From NCBI RefSeq assembly GCF_024790395.1, contig NZ_JAJISC010000003.1:434001-498000 (forward strand): a stretch of 64,000 nt of DNA, read 5' to 3'. Shown here piece by piece: positions 40,666 to 50,603 of the stretch (position 1 is its first letter; every line of letters starts with the position of its first letter). Source of the DNA: Halomonas dongshanensis (GTDB lineage Bacteria > Pseudomonadota > Gammaproteobacteria > Pseudomonadales > Halomonadaceae). A program made the translations under genes and the position numbers. The notes under the pieces are model-generated. The model was not told the DNA's origin, did no database searches, and saw only the letters and a list, made by a program, of their open reading frames with translations.

Positions 40666-41153
40666 GAGCCGTTAGCTTTGAGCATGATCGCCAATTTTAT
40701 ACCGTTATCCTATTGGTGGAGATGCTTACATTGGAGGAATTAGCCATTGATACACGACAGTTGCCCAGTGACGGCTCTTCACTTTGGGCGGGCATGGGGG
40801 ATTATCTGCTGCGCTCGCCGGACGATCGTCACTCCCTGCGCCTTACTTATGTAGCCGAGCCTCCTTTTGGCGATTGTTATCAAACGCTCTCCATCGACGG
40901 AATTGCTTTTCCTGGCTGGGCCTGGGGCTGCTGCTTCGCTTTTTCGCCGGAGAGCCGCTACGTCGCTTTTAGCTGGATGGCAAGGCGCTACGAGCGTCAA
41001 ACGGCCGTCGTCGATGTTCAGGCACGGCGCTTTAGTGTGCTGCCTGAGTACATGTTCGATTTCACCTTCTGCTGGCCAGCGCTCGTTGGCTGCGGCAAGT
41101 GGGAAGGGCTCACTTATTGCTTCAATGGCCAGGAGACGCGGCAAGCGTATTGA
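40662..41153 (+). CDS. Hypothetical protein, beta-propeller-like (second of the pair)
   Basis: A 163-residue product starting at TTG 40662 within the stop of the preceding gene (TTGA). An in-frame ATG at 40722 is an alternative, but its GGTGGA box abuts it. The segment FSPESRYVAFSWMARR then QTAVVDVQARRFSVLPEY reads like a WD40/PD40-type propeller blade with strand-turn-strand pattern, and a Trp/Cys-rich stretch precedes it (FPGWAWGCCFAF). One or two blades cannot close a propeller, so it may be a fragment or a domain completed by its partner. The function is unknown. Confidence 0.6.
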   Translation: MRAVSFEHDRQFYTVILLVEMLTLEELAIDTRQLPSDGSSLWAGMGDYLLRSPDDRHSLRLTYVAEPPFGDCYQTLSIDGIAFPGWAWGCCFAFSPESRYVAFSWMARRYERQTAVVDVQARRFSVLPEYMFDFTFCWPALVGCGKWEGLTYCFNGQETRQAY

Positions 41154-41170
41154 ACTGGGTGAGTGCTTCG

Positions 41171-42049
41171 TCAGCCAGGCCGCGCGGCGTCGAGCTCTTC
41201 GATCATTTTCCGCGCTGCATTGGAGAGCGTGCGATCGGTATGCACGAGATAGCCAAGAGGGCGGTGAATCAGCGGGGTATCCACCGCGAGGTCGACGAGC
41301 TCGTCATCGATCATCCCTTCGGGCAACAAGCTCCAGCCTAGCCCCACGCTACACATCATCTTCAGCGTCTCCAGGTAGTTCGTCGCCATGCTGACGTTGA
41401 GGCTAAGCCCCGCGTCGTGAAAGCGCTGCTCGATCAAGGCGCGCGTAAACGTGCGAGCGCCCGTCATGATGCAGGTGTGCTGGCAAAGCGTTGCCAGGCT
41501 GAGTGTGTTGGCGGCGGCGGCAAGGGGATGATCGGGTGCGCACACGAAACAGAGCCGATCGGTCCAGACCGGCTGCGCTTTCAACTGGGCGTGCGGCGTG
41601 GGGGAGAGTGTGACCACTGCCATCTCCAAAGAGCCATCAAGCACGCCTTGATAGGCCAGCTCCGAGTCGAGAAAGTGAAGGTCGAGTTCTACGTCGGGAT
41701 GGCGCTGGGTGTAGCGCTTGAGCAGCGGCGGCAGCCGATGCAGGCCTATGTGGTGGCTCGTGGCGAGGGTCAAACGCCCGCCGATCTGCCCCGACAGATT
41801 GGTCAGCGCCCGGCGGCTATCCTCCATTGCTTGAAGGATCCGTCGCGCCTGGGGAAGCAACAGAAGTCCGGCTTCCGTCAGCGTGGTTTGGCGCCCGATG
41901 CGATCGAACAGACGGGCGCCGACCTGCCCCTCCAGGGTGGCAATGCGTTTGCTCACGGCGGGCTGGGTGAGATAAAGCACCTCGGCGGCGCGGGAAAAAC
42001 TGCGCGTTTCGGCCACGGCGAGAAAGGCCTGCAAGCTTTGGGTATCCAT
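41171..42049 (-). CDS. LysR-family regulator divergent from leuC
   Basis: A 292-residue LysR protein with the DNA-binding helix-turn-helix at residues 1-60 (LQAFLAVAETRSFSRAAEV, LTQPAVSKRIATLE) and a substrate-binding-like effector domain containing GRLTLATSHHIGLHRLPPLL. The gene is divergent from leuC; pseudomonads also have a LysR gene at this position. Isopropylmalate-pathway control is therefore likely, perhaps with a leucine-pathway intermediate as effector. A T-N11-A-like inverted repeat (42054-42068) lies just before its own start, in the right place for autoregulation. Confidence 0.9.
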   Translation of the reverse strand: MDTQSLQAFLAVAETRSFSRAAEVLYLTQPAVSKRIATLEGQVGARLFDRIGRQTTLTEAGLLLLPQARRILQAMEDSRRALTNLSGQIGGRLTLATSHHIGLHRLPPLLKRYTQRHPDVELDLHFLDSELAYQGVLDGSLEMAVVTLSPTPHAQLKAQPVWTDRLCFVCAPDHPLAAAANTLSLATLCQHTCIMTGARTFTRALIEQRFHDAGLSLNVSMATNYLETLKMMCSVGLGWSLLPEGMIDDELVDLAVDTPLIHRPLGYLVHTDRTLSNAARKMIEELDAARPG

Positions 42050-42053
42050 TGCT

Positions 42054-42068
42054 ATTCCTGTTTGGAAT
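42054..42068. promoter_or_regulatory. Putative LysR box in the LysR-leuC spacer
   Basis: ATTCC-TGTTT-GGAAT is a perfect 5-5-5 inverted repeat of the T-N11-A type, four bases from the LysR start. A second weaker symmetry AAGCA...TGCTT lies at about 42071-42095. Confidence 0.5.
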
Positions 42069-42191
42069 CCAAAGCATGAATAACATGAATTGCTTTTATA
42101 CGCGAGAGGGGAGACACTCGGCTCACTACTGGCGCAAAGACGTCAGCGCAAAACACTAGCATTCGGTGGGCACCGCCCGGGAGAAGGCCTC

Positions 42192-43643
42192 ATGTCAGGA
42201 CAAACGCTTTACGACAAGCTGTGGGACCAGCACTTGGTCAAGCAGCGCGACGATGGTACCGCGCTGATCTATATCGATCGTCAGCTGCTTCACGAAGTCA
42301 CCTCGCCGCAGGCCTTCGAGGGGCTGCGCTTGGCAAAGCGTAAGCCCTGGCGCTTGGATGCCAATCTAGCAACGCCGGATCACAACGTGCCCACCACGCT
42401 CAAAGAGCGCGCCGAAGGCAATAGCGGTATCAAGGACCCGGTGTCGTTGATCCAGGTGCAGACCCTGGACGATAACTGCAAGGCCTTCGGTATCGAAGAG
42501 TTCCAGATCAACGACCCGCGTCAGGGTATCGTCCACGTGGTGGGCCCCGAGCAGGGCGCGACGCTGCCCGGCATGACCGTGGTGTGCGGCGACTCCCATA
42601 CCGCGACCCACGGCGCTTTCGCCGCACTTGCCCACGGTATCGGCACCTCCGAGGTGGAGCACGTGCTGGCCACCCAGTGCCTGCTGGCGCAGAAAATGAA
42701 GAACATGCAGGTGCGCGTCGAAGGCGAACTCGGCCTCGGCGTCACCGCCAAGGACGTCGTACTGGCGATCATCGGTGAGATCGGCACCGCAGGTGGCACC
42801 GGTTACGCCATCGAATTCGCCGGTAGCGCCATCGCCTCGCTCTCCATGGAAGGGCGGATGACGGTGTGCAATATGGCCATCGAAGCAGGCGCACGCGTCG
42901 GCCTGATCGCCGTCGATGACGTTACCATCGACTATCTCGCCGAGCGTCCCTTCGCCCCGACTGCCGAGCAGTGGCAAGCGGCGGTGGCCGATTGGCGGGC
43001 GCTGGTGTCCGATGAGGACGCTACGTTCGACAAGGTCGTCACCCTCAAGGCCGAGGAGATCGAACCGCAGGTGAGCTGGGGCACCAGCCCCGAGATGGTC
43101 ACGGGGATTTCCGGCCAGGTGCCGGACCCGCTGGCCGCGGATGATGAAACGCTCAAGCGCAGCCATACCCGGGCACTGGAGTACATGGGCCTGCAGGCCA
43201 ACCAGAAGATTACCGACATCCGCCTCGACAAGGTGTTTATCGGCTCCTGCACCAACTCGCGCATCGAAGACCTGCGCGAAGCGGCCAAGGTGGCGCGTGG
43301 CAAGAAGGTCGCCGACTCCATCAAGCTCGCCATGGTGGTGCCGGGCTCAGGGCTGGTTAAACGCCAGGCCGAAGCCGAGGGGCTCGATAAAATATTCATC
43401 GACGCTGGGTTTGAATGGCGTGAGCCGGGTTGTTCGATGTGTTTGGCCATGAATGCCGACAAGCTCGGCGCGGGCGAGCACTGCGCCTCGACCTCCAACC
43501 GTAACTTCGAGGGCCGTCAGGGCTACGGCGGGCGCACCCACTTGGTTAGCCCTGCCATGGCGGCGGCGGCAGCCATTGCCGGTCACTTCGTCGATGTTCG
43601 TACGCTTGCCGCGAACGACGCAAGCCATGCGCAGGAGGCGTGA
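42192..43643 (+). CDS. leuC: 3-Isopropylmalate dehydratase large subunit
   Basis: LeuC with LeuD isomerises 2-isopropylmalate to 3-isopropylmalate in leucine synthesis. The 483-residue product carries the [4Fe-4S] cysteines in [11 protein letters not shown] and [11 protein letters not shown] and the aconitase-family [11 protein letters not shown] segment. ATG 42192 is preferred over the earlier in-frame ATG at 42090 because [12 protein letters not shown] is the family start and GAGAAGG precedes it. It is followed by leuD after three bases. Control by the divergent LysR regulator is likely. Confidence 0.96.
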   Translation: MSGQTLYDKLWDQHLVKQRDDGTALIYIDRQLLHEVTSPQAFEGLRLAKRKPWRLDANLATPDHNVPTTLKERAEGNSGIKDPVSLIQVQTLDDNCKAFGIEEFQINDPRQGIVHVVGPEQGATLPGMTVVCGDSHTATHGAFAALAHGIGTSEVEHVLATQCLLAQKMKNMQVRVEGELGLGVTAKDVVLAIIGEIGTAGGTGYAIEFAGSAIASLSMEGRMTVCNMAIEAGARVGLIAVDDVTIDYLAERPFAPTAEQWQAAVADWRALVSDEDATFDKVVTLKAEEIEPQVSWGTSPEMVTGISGQVPDPLAADDETLKRSHTRALEYMGLQANQKITDIRLDKVFIGSCTNSRIEDLREAAKVARGKKVADSIKLAMVVPGSGLVKRQAEAEGLDKIFIDAGFEWREPGCSMCLAMNADKLGAGEHCASTSNRNFEGRQGYGGRTHLVSPAMAAAAAIAGHFVDVRTLAANDASHAQEA

Positions 43644-43646
43644 GAA

Positions 43647-44294
43647 ATGAAAAAATTTACCCGTTTCAACGGTATCGTAGCGCCGCTCGACCGCGCCAAC
43701 GTGGATACCGATCTGATCATTCCCAAGCAGTTTCTCAAGTCGATCAAGCGTACCGGTTTCGGCGTCAACCTGTTTGATGAGCTGCGCTACCTCGACGAAG
43801 GCTACCCGGGCCAGGACTGCTCGCAGCGTCCAATCAATCCCGATTTCGTGTTGAACCTGCCCCGCTACCAAGGCGCCGAGGTGCTGCTCGCCCGGCGTAA
43901 CTTCGGCTGCGGCAGCTCCCGCGAGCACGCGCCCTGGGCGCTTGAGGACTTTGGTTTCAAGGTGGTCATCGCCCCGAGCTTCGCCGATATCTTCTACAAC
44001 AACGCATTCAAGAACGGCATCCTGCTGATCACCCTGAGCGAAGAGGAGGTCGATACGCTGTTCGAAGAGGTCGAGGCAAGCGAAGGCTACCGTCTCGATG
44101 TCGATCTCGAACATCAGCGCATCACCACGCCGGGTGGCCAGGCCTTTGCTTTCGAGGTGGACGCTTTCCGTAAGCACTGTCTGCTCAACGGTCTCGACGA
44201 CATCGGCATTACGCTGCAGGACGAAGACGCCATTCGCGCCTTCGAGGAGAAGCATCGGCAGGCGCGCCCTTGGCTCTTCCGCCAGCCCGCGTGA
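43647..44294 (+). CDS. leuD: 3-Isopropylmalate dehydratase small subunit
   Basis: LeuD is the swivelling subunit of the LeuCD enzyme. The 215-residue protein has the usual N-terminal [20 protein letters not shown] and the substrate-specificity loop [15 protein letters not shown]. Length is normal. It begins three bases after leuC and is 46 bases ahead of leuB, keeping the leuCDB order; leuA is not nearby. Confidence 0.96.
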   Translation: MKKFTRFNGIVAPLDRANVDTDLIIPKQFLKSIKRTGFGVNLFDELRYLDEGYPGQDCSQRPINPDFVLNLPRYQGAEVLLARRNFGCGSSREHAPWALEDFGFKVVIAPSFADIFYNNAFKNGILLITLSEEEVDTLFEEVEASEGYRLDVDLEHQRITTPGGQAFAFEVDAFRKHCLLNGLDDIGITLQDEDAIRAFEEKHRQARPWLFRQPA

Positions 44295-44340
44295 GCGTTA
44301 TCGTTTTCAACGAAGGACTTGTTTCAATTAAGGACTTGGC

Positions 44341-45420
44341 ATGACCCATAACGTATTACTGCTGCCCGGTGACGGTATCGGCCCTGAAATCGCAGCCCAA
44401 GCGGCGCGCCTGCTCGACGCATGTCAAAAGGCCGGGCTCGATATCAGCGTGGAAGAGGCGCTAGTGGGCGGCTCGGCCTACGACGCCCACGGCGTACCGC
44501 TGCCCGATGCCACCTTGGAAAAGGCGCGTAAGGCGAGCGCCATTCTGCTCGGCGCCGTTGGGGGCCCCAAGTGGGACAAGATCGACGACCTTTCCAAGCG
44601 TCCGGAGAAGGGGCTTTTGGGCCTACGCAAGAACCTTGGGCTCTTCGGTAACCTGCGCCCAGCGATGCTCTACCCTCAGCTTGCCAGCGCTTCGAGCCTC
44701 AAGCCCGAGCTGGTGGCGGGGCTCGATATCATGATCGTGCGCGAGCTCACCGGCGGAATTTATTTCGGCCAGCCGCGCGGCATCGAAGAGCGTAACGGCG
44801 AGCGCGTGGGCTTCAATACCTACGTCTATTCCGAAAGCGAGATTGAGCGTATCGGTCGCGTCGCCTTCGAGATGGCGCAAAAGCGTGGCAAGAAGCTCTG
44901 CTCGGTGGACAAGGCCAACGTGCTGGAAGTCACCATCCTGTGGCGTGAGGTGATGGAGCGCTTGGCGCCGGAGTATCCGGACGTCGAACTCTCGCACATG
45001 TACGTCGACAACGCCGCAATGCAGCTGGTGCGCGCGCCCAAGCAGTTCGACGTGGTAGTTACAGGCAACATGTTCGGTGACATCCTCTCGGACGCCGCCG
45101 CCATGCTGACCGGCTCCATCGGCATGCTGCCGTCGGCCTCGCTCAACGAGACCGGCCAGGGCATGTACGAGCCCTGCCACGGCAGCGCTCCGGATATCGC
45201 CGGGCAGAATATCGCCAACCCCTTGGCGATGATGCTCTCGGTGGCCATGATGCTGCGCTACTCGCTGAACGAAACGGCAATGGCCGAGCGCATCGAAGCC
45301 GCCGTAGGGCGCGTGCTCGACGACGGTCTGCGCACCGCCGATATTGCGTCGCCCGGTATGCAAACGGTGTCGACCGTCGAGATGGGCGATGCGGTACTGG
45401 CCGCGTTTGCTCAAGGCTGA
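44341..45420 (+). CDS. leuB: 3-Isopropylmalate dehydrogenase
   Basis: LeuB oxidises and decarboxylates 3-isopropylmalate to 2-oxoisocaproate with NAD+. The 359-residue enzyme shows GDGIGPEIA at the N-terminus, the substrate loop [12 protein letters not shown] and [10 protein letters not shown] with arginine ligands, and the metal-binding [17 protein letters not shown] with aspartates. The NAD-specific C-terminal [13 protein letters not shown] is present. The gene ends the leu cluster; a hairpin at 45470-45496 then overlaps the asd promoter region. Confidence 0.96.
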   Translation: MTHNVLLLPGDGIGPEIAAQAARLLDACQKAGLDISVEEALVGGSAYDAHGVPLPDATLEKARKASAILLGAVGGPKWDKIDDLSKRPEKGLLGLRKNLGLFGNLRPAMLYPQLASASSLKPELVAGLDIMIVRELTGGIYFGQPRGIEERNGERVGFNTYVYSESEIERIGRVAFEMAQKRGKKLCSVDKANVLEVTILWREVMERLAPEYPDVELSHMYVDNAAMQLVRAPKQFDVVVTGNMFGDILSDAAAMLTGSIGMLPSASLNETGQGMYEPCHGSAPDIAGQNIANPLAMMLSVAMMLRYSLNETAMAERIEAAVGRVLDDGLRTADIASPGMQTVSTVEMGDAVLAAFAQG

Positions 45421-45427
45421 TCGCTCG

Positions 45428-45449
45428 CAAGCTACTAATACAAGCTACT
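45428..45449 (+). repeat. 13-bp direct repeat after leuB
   Basis: CAAGCTACT occurs at 45428-45436 and 45441-45449, 13 bases apart, directly after the leuB stop. It is a small example of the short reiterations seen in several spacers. Confidence 0.55.
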
Positions 45450-45469
45450 CATTATCAAACCCTTTGCCA

Positions 45470-45496
45470 GTCGGTCGCCTCTTGGGGGCGGCCGAC
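45470..45496 (+). terminator. Probable terminator of leuCDB
   Basis: Ten-base stem with one wobble (45470-45479, 45487-45496), seven-base loop, moderately T-rich downstream. Its right arm overlaps the candidate asd -35. Confidence 0.55.
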
Positions 45497-45520
45497 GGCT
45501 TGCGTTAATTTGTGTATAAT
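45492..45520 (+). promoter_or_regulatory. Candidate asd promoter
   Basis: CCGACG (45492-45497) and a perfect TATAAT (45515-45520) are 17 bases apart; the start codon follows 31 bases later. The -35 match is weak, the -10 strong. Confidence 0.55.
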
Positions 45521-45551
45521 TAGCGTCTCATTCTTTGCTGGAGGACTTTTC

Positions 45552-46664
45552 ATGTTGAAAGTCGGTTTCGTAGGGTGGCGTGGCATGGTGGGCTCCGTGC
45601 TCATGCAGCGTATGCAGGAAGAGGGTGATTTCAACGGCGTCGAGCCGATTTTCTTCACCACCTCCCAGGTCGGCCAGCCAGGACCCGACCTCGGCGTCGA
45701 CGTACCTCCGCTCAAGGATGCCTACGCCATCGATGAGCTCAAGGCGTTAGACGTCATCGTGACCTGTCAGGGTGGCGACTACACCAAGAAAGTCTACGGC
45801 GACCTGCGCGGTGGAGGCTGGAAGGGCTACTGGATCGATGCGGCCAGTACTCTGCGCATGGACGACGAAGCGACCATCATTCTCGATCCGGTCAACCGTG
45901 GCGTCATCGATGCCCAGCTAGCCAAAGGCGCTAAGACCTTCGTTGGCGGCAACTGCACCGTGAGCCTGATGCTAATGGGCCTGGGCGGTCTTTTCGAAGC
46001 CGACCTGGTCGAGTGGATGACCTCGATGACGTATCAGGCGGCTTCCGGCTCTGGCGCCAAGCATATGCGCGAACTGCTGACCCAAATGGGCCAGCTGCGC
46101 GATAGCGTTGCTCCCGAGCTTGCCGATCCGGCCAGCGCCATCTTGGATATCGACCGCAAAGTGACCGCAGCCATGCGCGGCGGCGATTTCGCGGTAGATA
46201 ACTTCGGCGCCCCGCTGGCGGGCAGCCTACTGCCTTGGATCGACAGCAAACTCGAAAGCGGCCAGAGCCGTGAAGAGTGGAAAGGCGGTGTCGAGACCAA
46301 CAAGATTCTGGGTCGTATGGACAATCCGGTGCCCATCGACGGTCTTTGCGTGCGTATCGGTGCGATGCGCTCGCACAGCCAAGCCTTCACCATCAAGCTG
46401 AAAAAAGACGTGCCGCTGGACGAAATCGAAGAGCGCATTGCGCAGCACAACCAGTGGGTCAGCGTCATTCCCAACGATAAAGAGGCGACCATTGCAGGGC
46501 TTACGCCTGCCGCTGCCACCGGCACGCTCAACGTTCCAGTGGGCCGCCTGCGCAAATTGGCCATGGGCGGTGAATACCTGTCGGCCTTTAGCGTTGGCGA
46601 CCAGCTTCTGTGGGGTGCGGCCGAACCGCTCAAGCGTATGCTCAAGATCCTGCGCGAGCAGTAA
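45552..46664 (+). CDS. asd: Aspartate-semialdehyde dehydrogenase
   Basis: Asd reduces aspartyl phosphate to aspartate semialdehyde, the branch point to lysine/diaminopimelate, methionine and threonine. The 370-residue protein has the NADP loop [12 protein letters not shown] and the catalytic cysteine in [12 protein letters not shown]; the long-type (gamma-proteobacterial) insertion is present. GGAGG lies before ATG 45552. It has its own candidate promoter and a strong UUCG-loop terminator, so it is probably monocistronic. Pseudomonas has usg and fimV after asd; here truA follows directly. Confidence 0.96.
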   Translation: MLKVGFVGWRGMVGSVLMQRMQEEGDFNGVEPIFFTTSQVGQPGPDLGVDVPPLKDAYAIDELKALDVIVTCQGGDYTKKVYGDLRGGGWKGYWIDAASTLRMDDEATIILDPVNRGVIDAQLAKGAKTFVGGNCTVSLMLMGLGGLFEADLVEWMTSMTYQAASGSGAKHMRELLTQMGQLRDSVAPELADPASAILDIDRKVTAAMRGGDFAVDNFGAPLAGSLLPWIDSKLESGQSREEWKGGVETNKILGRMDNPVPIDGLCVRIGAMRSHSQAFTIKLKKDVPLDEIEERIAQHNQWVSVIPNDKEATIAGLTPAAATGTLNVPVGRLRKLAMGGEYLSAFSVGDQLLWGAAEPLKRMLKILREQ

Positions 46665-46690
46665 ACATAAGCGCCACGCGAAAGCGGGTA

Positions 46691-46720
46691 AAAAGCGGAG
46701 GCTTCGGCTTCCGCTTTTTT
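46691..46720 (+). terminator. Strong UUCG-loop terminator after asd
   Basis: Twelve-base stem with one wobble (46691-46702, 46707-46718) around a TTCG tetraloop, ending in a T-run. Confidence 0.93.
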
Positions 46721-46835
46721 CGTTATGTCACGCCCGATTAGGTCACGCAATACCGTCGCCAAAGGTGGCAATCATTGCGCAGGGCCGGGATAATGAGGGT
46801 CTTCTTTTCCCTCATCCTCTGTTAGTTGCGAGGCG

Positions 46836-47762
46836 ATGACGCAATCTTACCGCTTTGACGAAACCACACCGCTGACCGGCCGCTTGGCCATGAGCGTCGA
46901 ATACGACGGCACCCACTACTGCGGCTTTCAGCGCCTCAAGCACGCCGCCTCGGTGCAGGGCTCGCTCGAAGCGGCGCTGGCCAAGGTGGCGGGTGCGCCG
47001 GTGCGTATCCACGCCAGTGGGCGTACCGACTCCGGCGTGCACGCCACCCGCCAGATCCTTCACTTCGACCCTCCCGAAGCGCGCTCCGAGAAGGCCTGGA
47101 TCTTTGGTGCCAACGCCAATTTGCCGCGTGATATCGCCGTGCGCTGGGTCAAGCCCGTGGCCGACGACTTTCACTCGCGTTTTAGCGCGCTAGGGCGGCG
47201 CTATCGCTATCTACTGCTCAATCAGCTGAGCCGCCCGGTCATGGAGCGCAACAACGTGACTTGGTGCCGCGACCCGCTGGATGCAGGCGCCATGCATCGC
47301 GCTGCCCAAGCGTTGGTGGGGGAGAATGACTTTTCGAGCTTTCGGGCGGCAGGCTGCCAGTCAAAAACGCCATGGCGCCATCTGCACTTCATCGAGGTCA
47401 AGCGTCACGGCCCGCTAGTGGTGGTGGACGTACAGGGCAATGCGTTCTTGCATCATATGATCCGCAATATCGTTGGCGCGCTGGTCAGCGTCGGTCGCGG
47501 CGAGCAGGACGAAACCTACATCGCGCGCCTTCTGGCGCTGAAAAATCGCCAAAAAGGTGACGTTACCGCGCCCGCCTGCGGCTTGCACTTCGTCGATTCG
47601 CTCTACGATGAGCGCTTCGACTTGCCGCGTGAGTCGCTGGGGCCGAACTTGCTCGCTTTTCTGGGCGAGTGGACCGGCGAGCGTGATATTCCCGATACGC
47701 CCATGGTGGCGTTTCGCCGGGGGGCGCCCGTCGCGGCGCTTAATGCCGAGGAGGCCAAGTGA
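46836..47762 (+). CDS. truA: tRNA pseudouridine(38-40) synthase
   Basis: TruA converts U38-U40 of the tRNA anticodon arm to pseudouridine. The 308-residue enzyme has the catalytic aspartate in ASGRTDSGVHAT, the early VEYDGTHYCGFQ and the later FLHHMIRNIVGALV motifs. Its N-terminus is some 15 residues longer than E. coli TruA. The stop overlaps trpF (GTGA), the same truA-trpF coupling as in Pseudomonas. Confidence 0.96.
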   Translation: MTQSYRFDETTPLTGRLAMSVEYDGTHYCGFQRLKHAASVQGSLEAALAKVAGAPVRIHASGRTDSGVHATRQILHFDPPEARSEKAWIFGANANLPRDIAVRWVKPVADDFHSRFSALGRRYRYLLLNQLSRPVMERNNVTWCRDPLDAGAMHRAAQALVGENDFSSFRAAGCQSKTPWRHLHFIEVKRHGPLVVVDVQGNAFLHHMIRNIVGALVSVGRGEQDETYIARLLALKNRQKGDVTAPACGLHFVDSLYDERFDLPRESLGPNLLAFLGEWTGERDIPDTPMVAFRRGAPVAALNAEEAK

Positions 47763-48397
47763 GCCGCCGAACCCGAATCAAATTTTGCGGTCTGACCCGT
47801 GAGCAGGATATCGAAGACGCCGTAACTCTGGGCGTCGATGCGCTGGGGTTCGTGATGTGGGCGCCAAGCGGGCGAAGTCTGAGCGCTGCGGCGCTGGCGT
47901 CTCTTACGCCGCGTGTGCCAGCCTTCGTGACCCGCGTGGGGCTTTTTGTCGACCCTAGTGAAGAGGAGGTAGGCGCCTGTTTGCCGCATTTGGATCTGCT
48001 GCAGTTTCACGGCAATGAGTCGCCTGAGTTTTGCGCGCGCTTCGGTCGCCCTTGGATCAAAGCGCTGCGCATGCGCGACGATCTCGATCTACACGCATCA
48101 GCGCGGGCATTCGACGGCGCCCAGGCGCTTCTGCTTGATGCGTATCGGCCGGGCGTACCGGGAGGAACGGGGGAGACCTTCGACTGGGAGCGAATCCCCG
48201 CAGGGTTGAGCAAACCTGTTATCCTCGCCGGTGGTCTGACGCCTCAGAATGCCGCGCGCGCCATTACGCAGGTGGCGCCCTATGCGCTCGACGTCTCGGG
48301 TGGCATCGAAGCGTCGCGCGGCATCAAGTCGGCAGATAAAATGGCCGCCTTCGTGGCCCAAGTAGCGCAGGGGGATCGGCTGCGAAGCGCGCCTTGA
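47759..48397 (+). CDS. trpF: Phosphoribosylanthranilate isomerase
   Basis: TrpF performs the Amadori rearrangement of N-(5-phosphoribosyl)anthranilate in tryptophan synthesis. The 212-residue (beta-alpha)8 protein has the catalytic Cys in KFCGLTREQD at the N-terminus, the Asp in LLLDAYRPGVPGGTG, and the phosphate-binding LAGGLTPQNA and DVSGGIEASRG. The GTG start lies in the truA stop. trpB follows after 57 bases. Confidence 0.96.
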   Translation: MSRRTRIKFCGLTREQDIEDAVTLGVDALGFVMWAPSGRSLSAAALASLTPRVPAFVTRVGLFVDPSEEEVGACLPHLDLLQFHGNESPEFCARFGRPWIKALRMRDDLDLHASARAFDGAQALLLDAYRPGVPGGTGETFDWERIPAGLSKPVILAGGLTPQNAARAITQVAPYALDVSGGIEASRGIKSADKMAAFVAQVAQGDRLRSAP

Positions 48398-48454
48398 CGT
48401 TCACGACCGCGCGCCGGTCTCAACCCATTCCCACACCTGGCGATCAAGTGAGGT

Positions 48455-49675
48455 ATGTCCGTGAGTAAGTTCAGCGACCTGACCCGACTCCCCGATGCCC
48501 GTGGCCACTACGGCCCCTATGGCGGTCGGTTCGTCTCGGAAACCCTGAGCTACGCGCTGGAGGAGCTTGAAACGATCTATTCGAGCCTTCGCGACGATCC
48601 CGACTTCCAGGCCGAGTTCGACCGCGATTTGGCCCACTACGTGGGTCGCCCCTCGCCGCTTTACCACGCCGAACGCTGGTCGCAGCACTTGGGCGGCGCG
48701 CAGATTTGGCTCAAGCGCGAAGACCTCAATCACACTGGTGCGCACAAGGTCAACAACACCATCGGGCAGGCGCTGTTGGCCAAAAAAACCGGCAAACCGC
48801 GCGTCATCGCCGAGACTGGGGCAGGGCAGCACGGTGTGGCCACCGCGACGGTCGCTGCGCGGCTCGGGCTTGAGTGCGACGTCTACATGGGCGCCGAAGA
48901 CGTCGAGCGCCAGAAGCTCAATGTCTATCGCATGCGCTTGCTCGGTGCGCGGGTAATTCCGGTCGAGTCGGGCACGCGCACGCTCAAAGATGCCATGAAC
49001 GAAGCGCTGCGTGATTGGGTCACCAACGTCGACAACACCTTCTACATCATTGGCACCGTTGCCGGACCGCACCCTTACCCGCAGCTGGTGCGCGATTTCA
49101 ATGCCGTGGTGGGTCGCGAAGCGCGGGCGCAATCGCTTAGCCACATCGGCCGCCTGCCCGATGCGTTGATCGCCTGCGTGGGCGGCGGCTCCAACGCCAT
49201 GGGCCTATTTTATCCCTTCGTCGAGGACGACGAGGTCGCTATGTACGGCGTCGAGGCCGGTGGCGATGGCGTCGAGACCGGGCGCCACGCTGCTCCCCTT
49301 ACCGCCAACGCCCCGCGGGGAGTTCTCCACGGTAATCGCACCTATCTAATGTCGGATGAGGCAGGGCAGGTGTCGGATACCCATTCGATCTCGGCCGGGC
49401 TCGATTACCCTGGCGTTGGCCCCGAGCATGCGCTGTGGAAGGATGTCGGCCGGGTCCGCTACGTTGCCGCCAACGACAAGGACGTGCTCGACGCTTTTCG
49501 TGAACTCACGCGGATGGAGGGCATCATGCCCGCACTCGAGTCGGCGCACGCCATGGCCTACGCCAAGGTGCTGGCGCCGCAAATGCGCCCCGATCAGCAC
49601 ATCGTCGTCAACCTCTCCGGGCGCGGCGACAAGGACATCATGACCGTTGCCAAGCTCGACGGTATCGATATTTGA
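48455..49675 (+). CDS. trpB: Tryptophan synthase beta chain
   Basis: TrpB condenses indole with serine using PLP. The 406-residue protein has the Schiff-base lysine in HTGAHKVNN, the catalytic Glu in AETGAGQHG, and the PLP phosphate loop GGGSNAMG. Length is typical. ATG 48455 follows AAGTGAGG. It is followed by trpA after 33 bases; trpBA lie between trpF and accD, whereas Pseudomonas aeruginosa carries trpBA elsewhere with the TrpI regulator. Confidence 0.97.
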   Translation: MSVSKFSDLTRLPDARGHYGPYGGRFVSETLSYALEELETIYSSLRDDPDFQAEFDRDLAHYVGRPSPLYHAERWSQHLGGAQIWLKREDLNHTGAHKVNNTIGQALLAKKTGKPRVIAETGAGQHGVATATVAARLGLECDVYMGAEDVERQKLNVYRMRLLGARVIPVESGTRTLKDAMNEALRDWVTNVDNTFYIIGTVAGPHPYPQLVRDFNAVVGREARAQSLSHIGRLPDALIACVGGGSNAMGLFYPFVEDDEVAMYGVEAGGDGVETGRHAAPLTANAPRGVLHGNRTYLMSDEAGQVSDTHSISAGLDYPGVGPEHALWKDVGRVRYVAANDKDVLDAFRELTRMEGIMPALESAHAMAYAKVLAPQMRPDQHIVVNLSGRGDKDIMTVAKLDGIDI

Positions 49676-49708
49676 AGGCGTCAGCGACGTCGACAGTAAG
49701 GGTCCCGC

Positions 49709-50512
49709 ATGAACCGTATTGATCAACGCTTCGAAGCGCTCAAACGCCAGGGTCGCAAGGCCCTGATTCCCTACATCACCGCCGGTGACCCGGCGCCCGA
49801 GTGCACCGTGGGCTTCATGCATGCCCTGGTCGAGGCGGGAGCTGACGTCATCGAGCTCGGCGTACCGTTTTCCGACCCTATGGCCGATGGCCCGGTGATC
49901 CAAAAAGCCTGCGAGCGGGCACTCAAGCATGGCACCTCGCTTGCCGATCTGCTCGATATGGTGGAGACGTTTCGCCAAGCCGACACCACCACGCCGGTCG
50001 TGCTGATGGGCTATCTCAATCCGGTCGAGCGGCTGGGCTACGAGCACTTTGCCCGCCGCGCCGCCGAAGCTGGCGTCGATGGCGTACTTACCGTCGACAT
50101 GCCGCCGGAAGAGGCCGATGAGTTCGGTCCGCTGCTAAAGTCGCATGGTCTGGCAGCGATTTTCCTGGTCGCACCTACCACTTCCCCTGATCGTGCCGCT
50201 ACAATATGCGCCCACGGTGAAGGGTATCTCTACTACGTTTCATTGAAGGGCGTGACCGGAGCGGCAACGCTGGATGCCCTAGAGGTAGCCAAACGTTTGG
50301 CGCCGCTGCGTGAAATGACCGATATCCCGCTTTGTGTGGGTTTCGGCATTCGCGACGGGGTCTCGGCCGCCGAGGTGGCCAAGGTAGCTGACGGCGTGAT
50401 CGTCGGCAGTGCTCTGGTGAACCGCATCGCCGCCAATGTCGAGACGCCCGAAGTGATCGCGGGTGAATTGGCCAGCGTACTGGCGGAGATGCGCACCGCG
50501 ATGGATGCATGA
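49709..50512 (+). CDS. trpA: Tryptophan synthase alpha chain
   Basis: TrpA cleaves indole-3-glycerol phosphate and channels indole to TrpB. The 267-residue barrel has the catalytic Glu in [16 protein letters not shown] and Asp in [10 protein letters not shown], with GFGIRDG at the phosphate site. Length is normal. It belongs to the trpF-trpB-trpA run. After it, a small hairpin (50560-50576) lies in the accD leader. Confidence 0.97.
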   Translation: MNRIDQRFEALKRQGRKALIPYITAGDPAPECTVGFMHALVEAGADVIELGVPFSDPMADGPVIQKACERALKHGTSLADLLDMVETFRQADTTTPVVLMGYLNPVERLGYEHFARRAAEAGVDGVLTVDMPPEEADEFGPLLKSHGLAAIFLVAPTTSPDRAATICAHGEGYLYYVSLKGVTGAATLDALEVAKRLAPLREMTDIPLCVGFGIRDGVSAAEVAKVADGVIVGSALVNRIAANVETPEVIAGELASVLAEMRTAMDA

Positions 50513-50603
50513 TGGGCGCCTTATCGGCGCGACGCGTGTAACGATAGAACACTTTCAACGCCTGGTGCGGCCAGGCATTGACGTATAACGGAAGCCTTTT
50601 GAT

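Noticed and set aside
43347..44255. Minus-strand open frame of 302 codons
   Set aside because: It is antisense to the leuC end and leuD; the composition is that of a shadow frame.
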